A program made the position numbers and the translations under genes. DNA of 64,000 nucleotides from Strigamia acuminata (taxonomy: Eukaryota > Arthropoda > Chilopoda > Geophilomorpha > Linotaeniidae): contig OX442314.1 of NCBI GenBank assembly GCA_949358305.1, positions 2,855,087 through 2,919,086 on the forward strand, given 5' to 3'. The notes beneath the pieces are model-generated. The model saw nothing but the letters and a program-made list of their open reading frames with translations, was not told the origin of the DNA and ran no database searches. Below, piece by piece: positions 63,169 to 64,000 of this stretch. Numbering within the stretch: the first letter of the stretch is position 1; every line of letters begins with the position of its first letter.

Positions 63169-64000
63169 ATGGCTGCAGCACGAACAACGAACGGTATTAG
63201 AAACATTTGGACAAGGCATACGCACCTCAAGGTAAGGAAAACACCGTTTTAGCACTTCTCGAGAGAGATACGAAACCGGTACTGTATATTTTTGCTCAAG
63301 AAAATGGTAAATAAAAAGTTAAATCCTATTTGGCACATTTTGTTTCGATCGGGGCCCCAAAAAATGGCTTTGAAATGACATGTTCGCAACATTTCTAAGC
63401 AAAACAAATGCATTTGCAGGCGGGCAAATGCATTTGCATGGGAAATAAATTTATTTTGAGCTTGGAAAAATGTGTTTTCACGCAAAATGATGCATTTGTA
63501 TGTGAAATAATTTTATTTTGAGCTGAAAAAATGTGTTTTTACGCAAAACAAAGCATTTGCATGGAAAATAATTTTATTTTGAGTTGAAAAAATAGTGTTT
63601 TCACGCAAAACAATGCATTTGTATGGGAAATAATTTTATTTTGAGCCGAAAAAAATGTGTTTTTATGCAAAACAGTGCATTTGTATGGGAAATAATTTTA
63701 TTTTGGGCCAAAAAAAATGTGTTTTTATGCAAAACAATGCATTTTCAGACAATTTCAAAATTAAAAAGTTGAAGAAATTTAAATCTTGTATTTGCATTTA
63801 GGAAGCCAGAGCCTGCGTCGCCTGACTCCGTACGAGAAACACTTTTTAGCCAAACGCCTCCCGTTGAACTTCCCCATCACCACCGCCATCAGGTTCGTGA
63901 CGGACGACATCTACTGGCAAAAACGATGCCTCAACCTGTGGGAGATCTGCGACTTGACGCGCTACTACGGCTCCTGGAAAGTGATGTGTCTGCAACGCAC
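63169..64000 (+). CDS. Truncated DRC5/TCTE1-like copy 8, cut by window end
   Basis: The new ATG is at 63169, with the first exon to 63193. The LRR exon begins at 63802 and is still open at the window edge, so the array has at least one more unit. Confidence 0.58.

Larger units (their letters stand above)
38113..64000 (+). repeat. Tandem array of DRC5-derived units, period about 3.65-3.68 kb, at least 7 units
   Basis: Exon 3 starts at 38128, 41804, 45480, 49156, 52832, 56503, 60153 and 63802, giving periods 3676, 3676, 3676, 3676, 3671, 3650 and 3649. Each unit holds exon 3, exon 4, a polyadenylation signal, T-rich repeats, a TTAGG-rich 20-bp array, a 31-bp array, a (CCTCG)n run, a TATA-like region, a remodelled exon 2 with a new ATG, and a short 61-bp-type intron array. 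Units differ by only a few substitutions and small indels. Identity with the first gene starts sharply at the exon 3 acceptor. The array continues past the window. Confidence 0.95.

Overview
The window looks like nuclear DNA of an arthropod, probably a crustacean or an early-branching hexapod; I cannot place it more closely. Genes are split by GT-AG introns, use AATAAA polyadenylation signals and have animal orthologues (exportin-5, the axonemal protein DRC5/TCTE1, an SLC3-type heavy chain, a secreted GH13 maltase). DIRS, Ty3/gypsy, Ty1/copia, MULE and MITE-type elements are nested in one another. There are no bacterial features and no CRISPR array.

Layout. 1-4.7 kb: a DIRS-like retroelement on the minus strand, interrupted by a young gag-only LTR element (188-3127) with identical LTRs and a 5-bp target duplication. 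4.98-9.9 kb: a ten-exon secreted alpha-glucosidase. 10.6-13.9 kb: a six-exon membrane-anchored relative of it (SLC3/CD98hc type). 14-22 kb: mostly non-coding DNA with a TA-flanked MITE with 250-bp arms (15829-16656), a perfect 78-bp-arm hairpin (19410-19592), a decayed copia RNase H region interrupted by another MITE, and weak coding-like segments on the minus strand. 21.9-27.8 kb: a decayed MULE whose terminal repeats contain 21-bp tandem arrays, split by an apparently intact Ty3/gypsy element (22572-27464) with identical LTRs. 27.9-35.9 kb: a complete 14-exon exportin-5 gene on the minus strand. 36.3-39.3 kb: a complete four-exon DRC5/TCTE1 gene, divergently arranged with exportin-5 across 349 bp.

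38.1-64 kb: a tandem array with a period near 3.65-3.68 kb. Every unit carries the DRC5 leucine-rich-repeat exon and the last exon, almost unchanged, plus a strongly diverged version of exon 2. That exon 2 has gained an ATG that is in phase with the following exon, so each of the six complete downstream copies, and an eighth cut by the window end, could encode an N-terminally truncated DRC5 of about 385 residues. This is the most unusual feature of the window.

A second window-wide theme is that nearly every large intron or spacer holds its own minisatellite, with a different sequence each time but unit lengths of about 20-21, 30-31 or 61-62 bp, all close to multiples of one DNA helical turn. 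Exon coordinates were worked out by reading splice sites and protein conservation by eye; no search was run.
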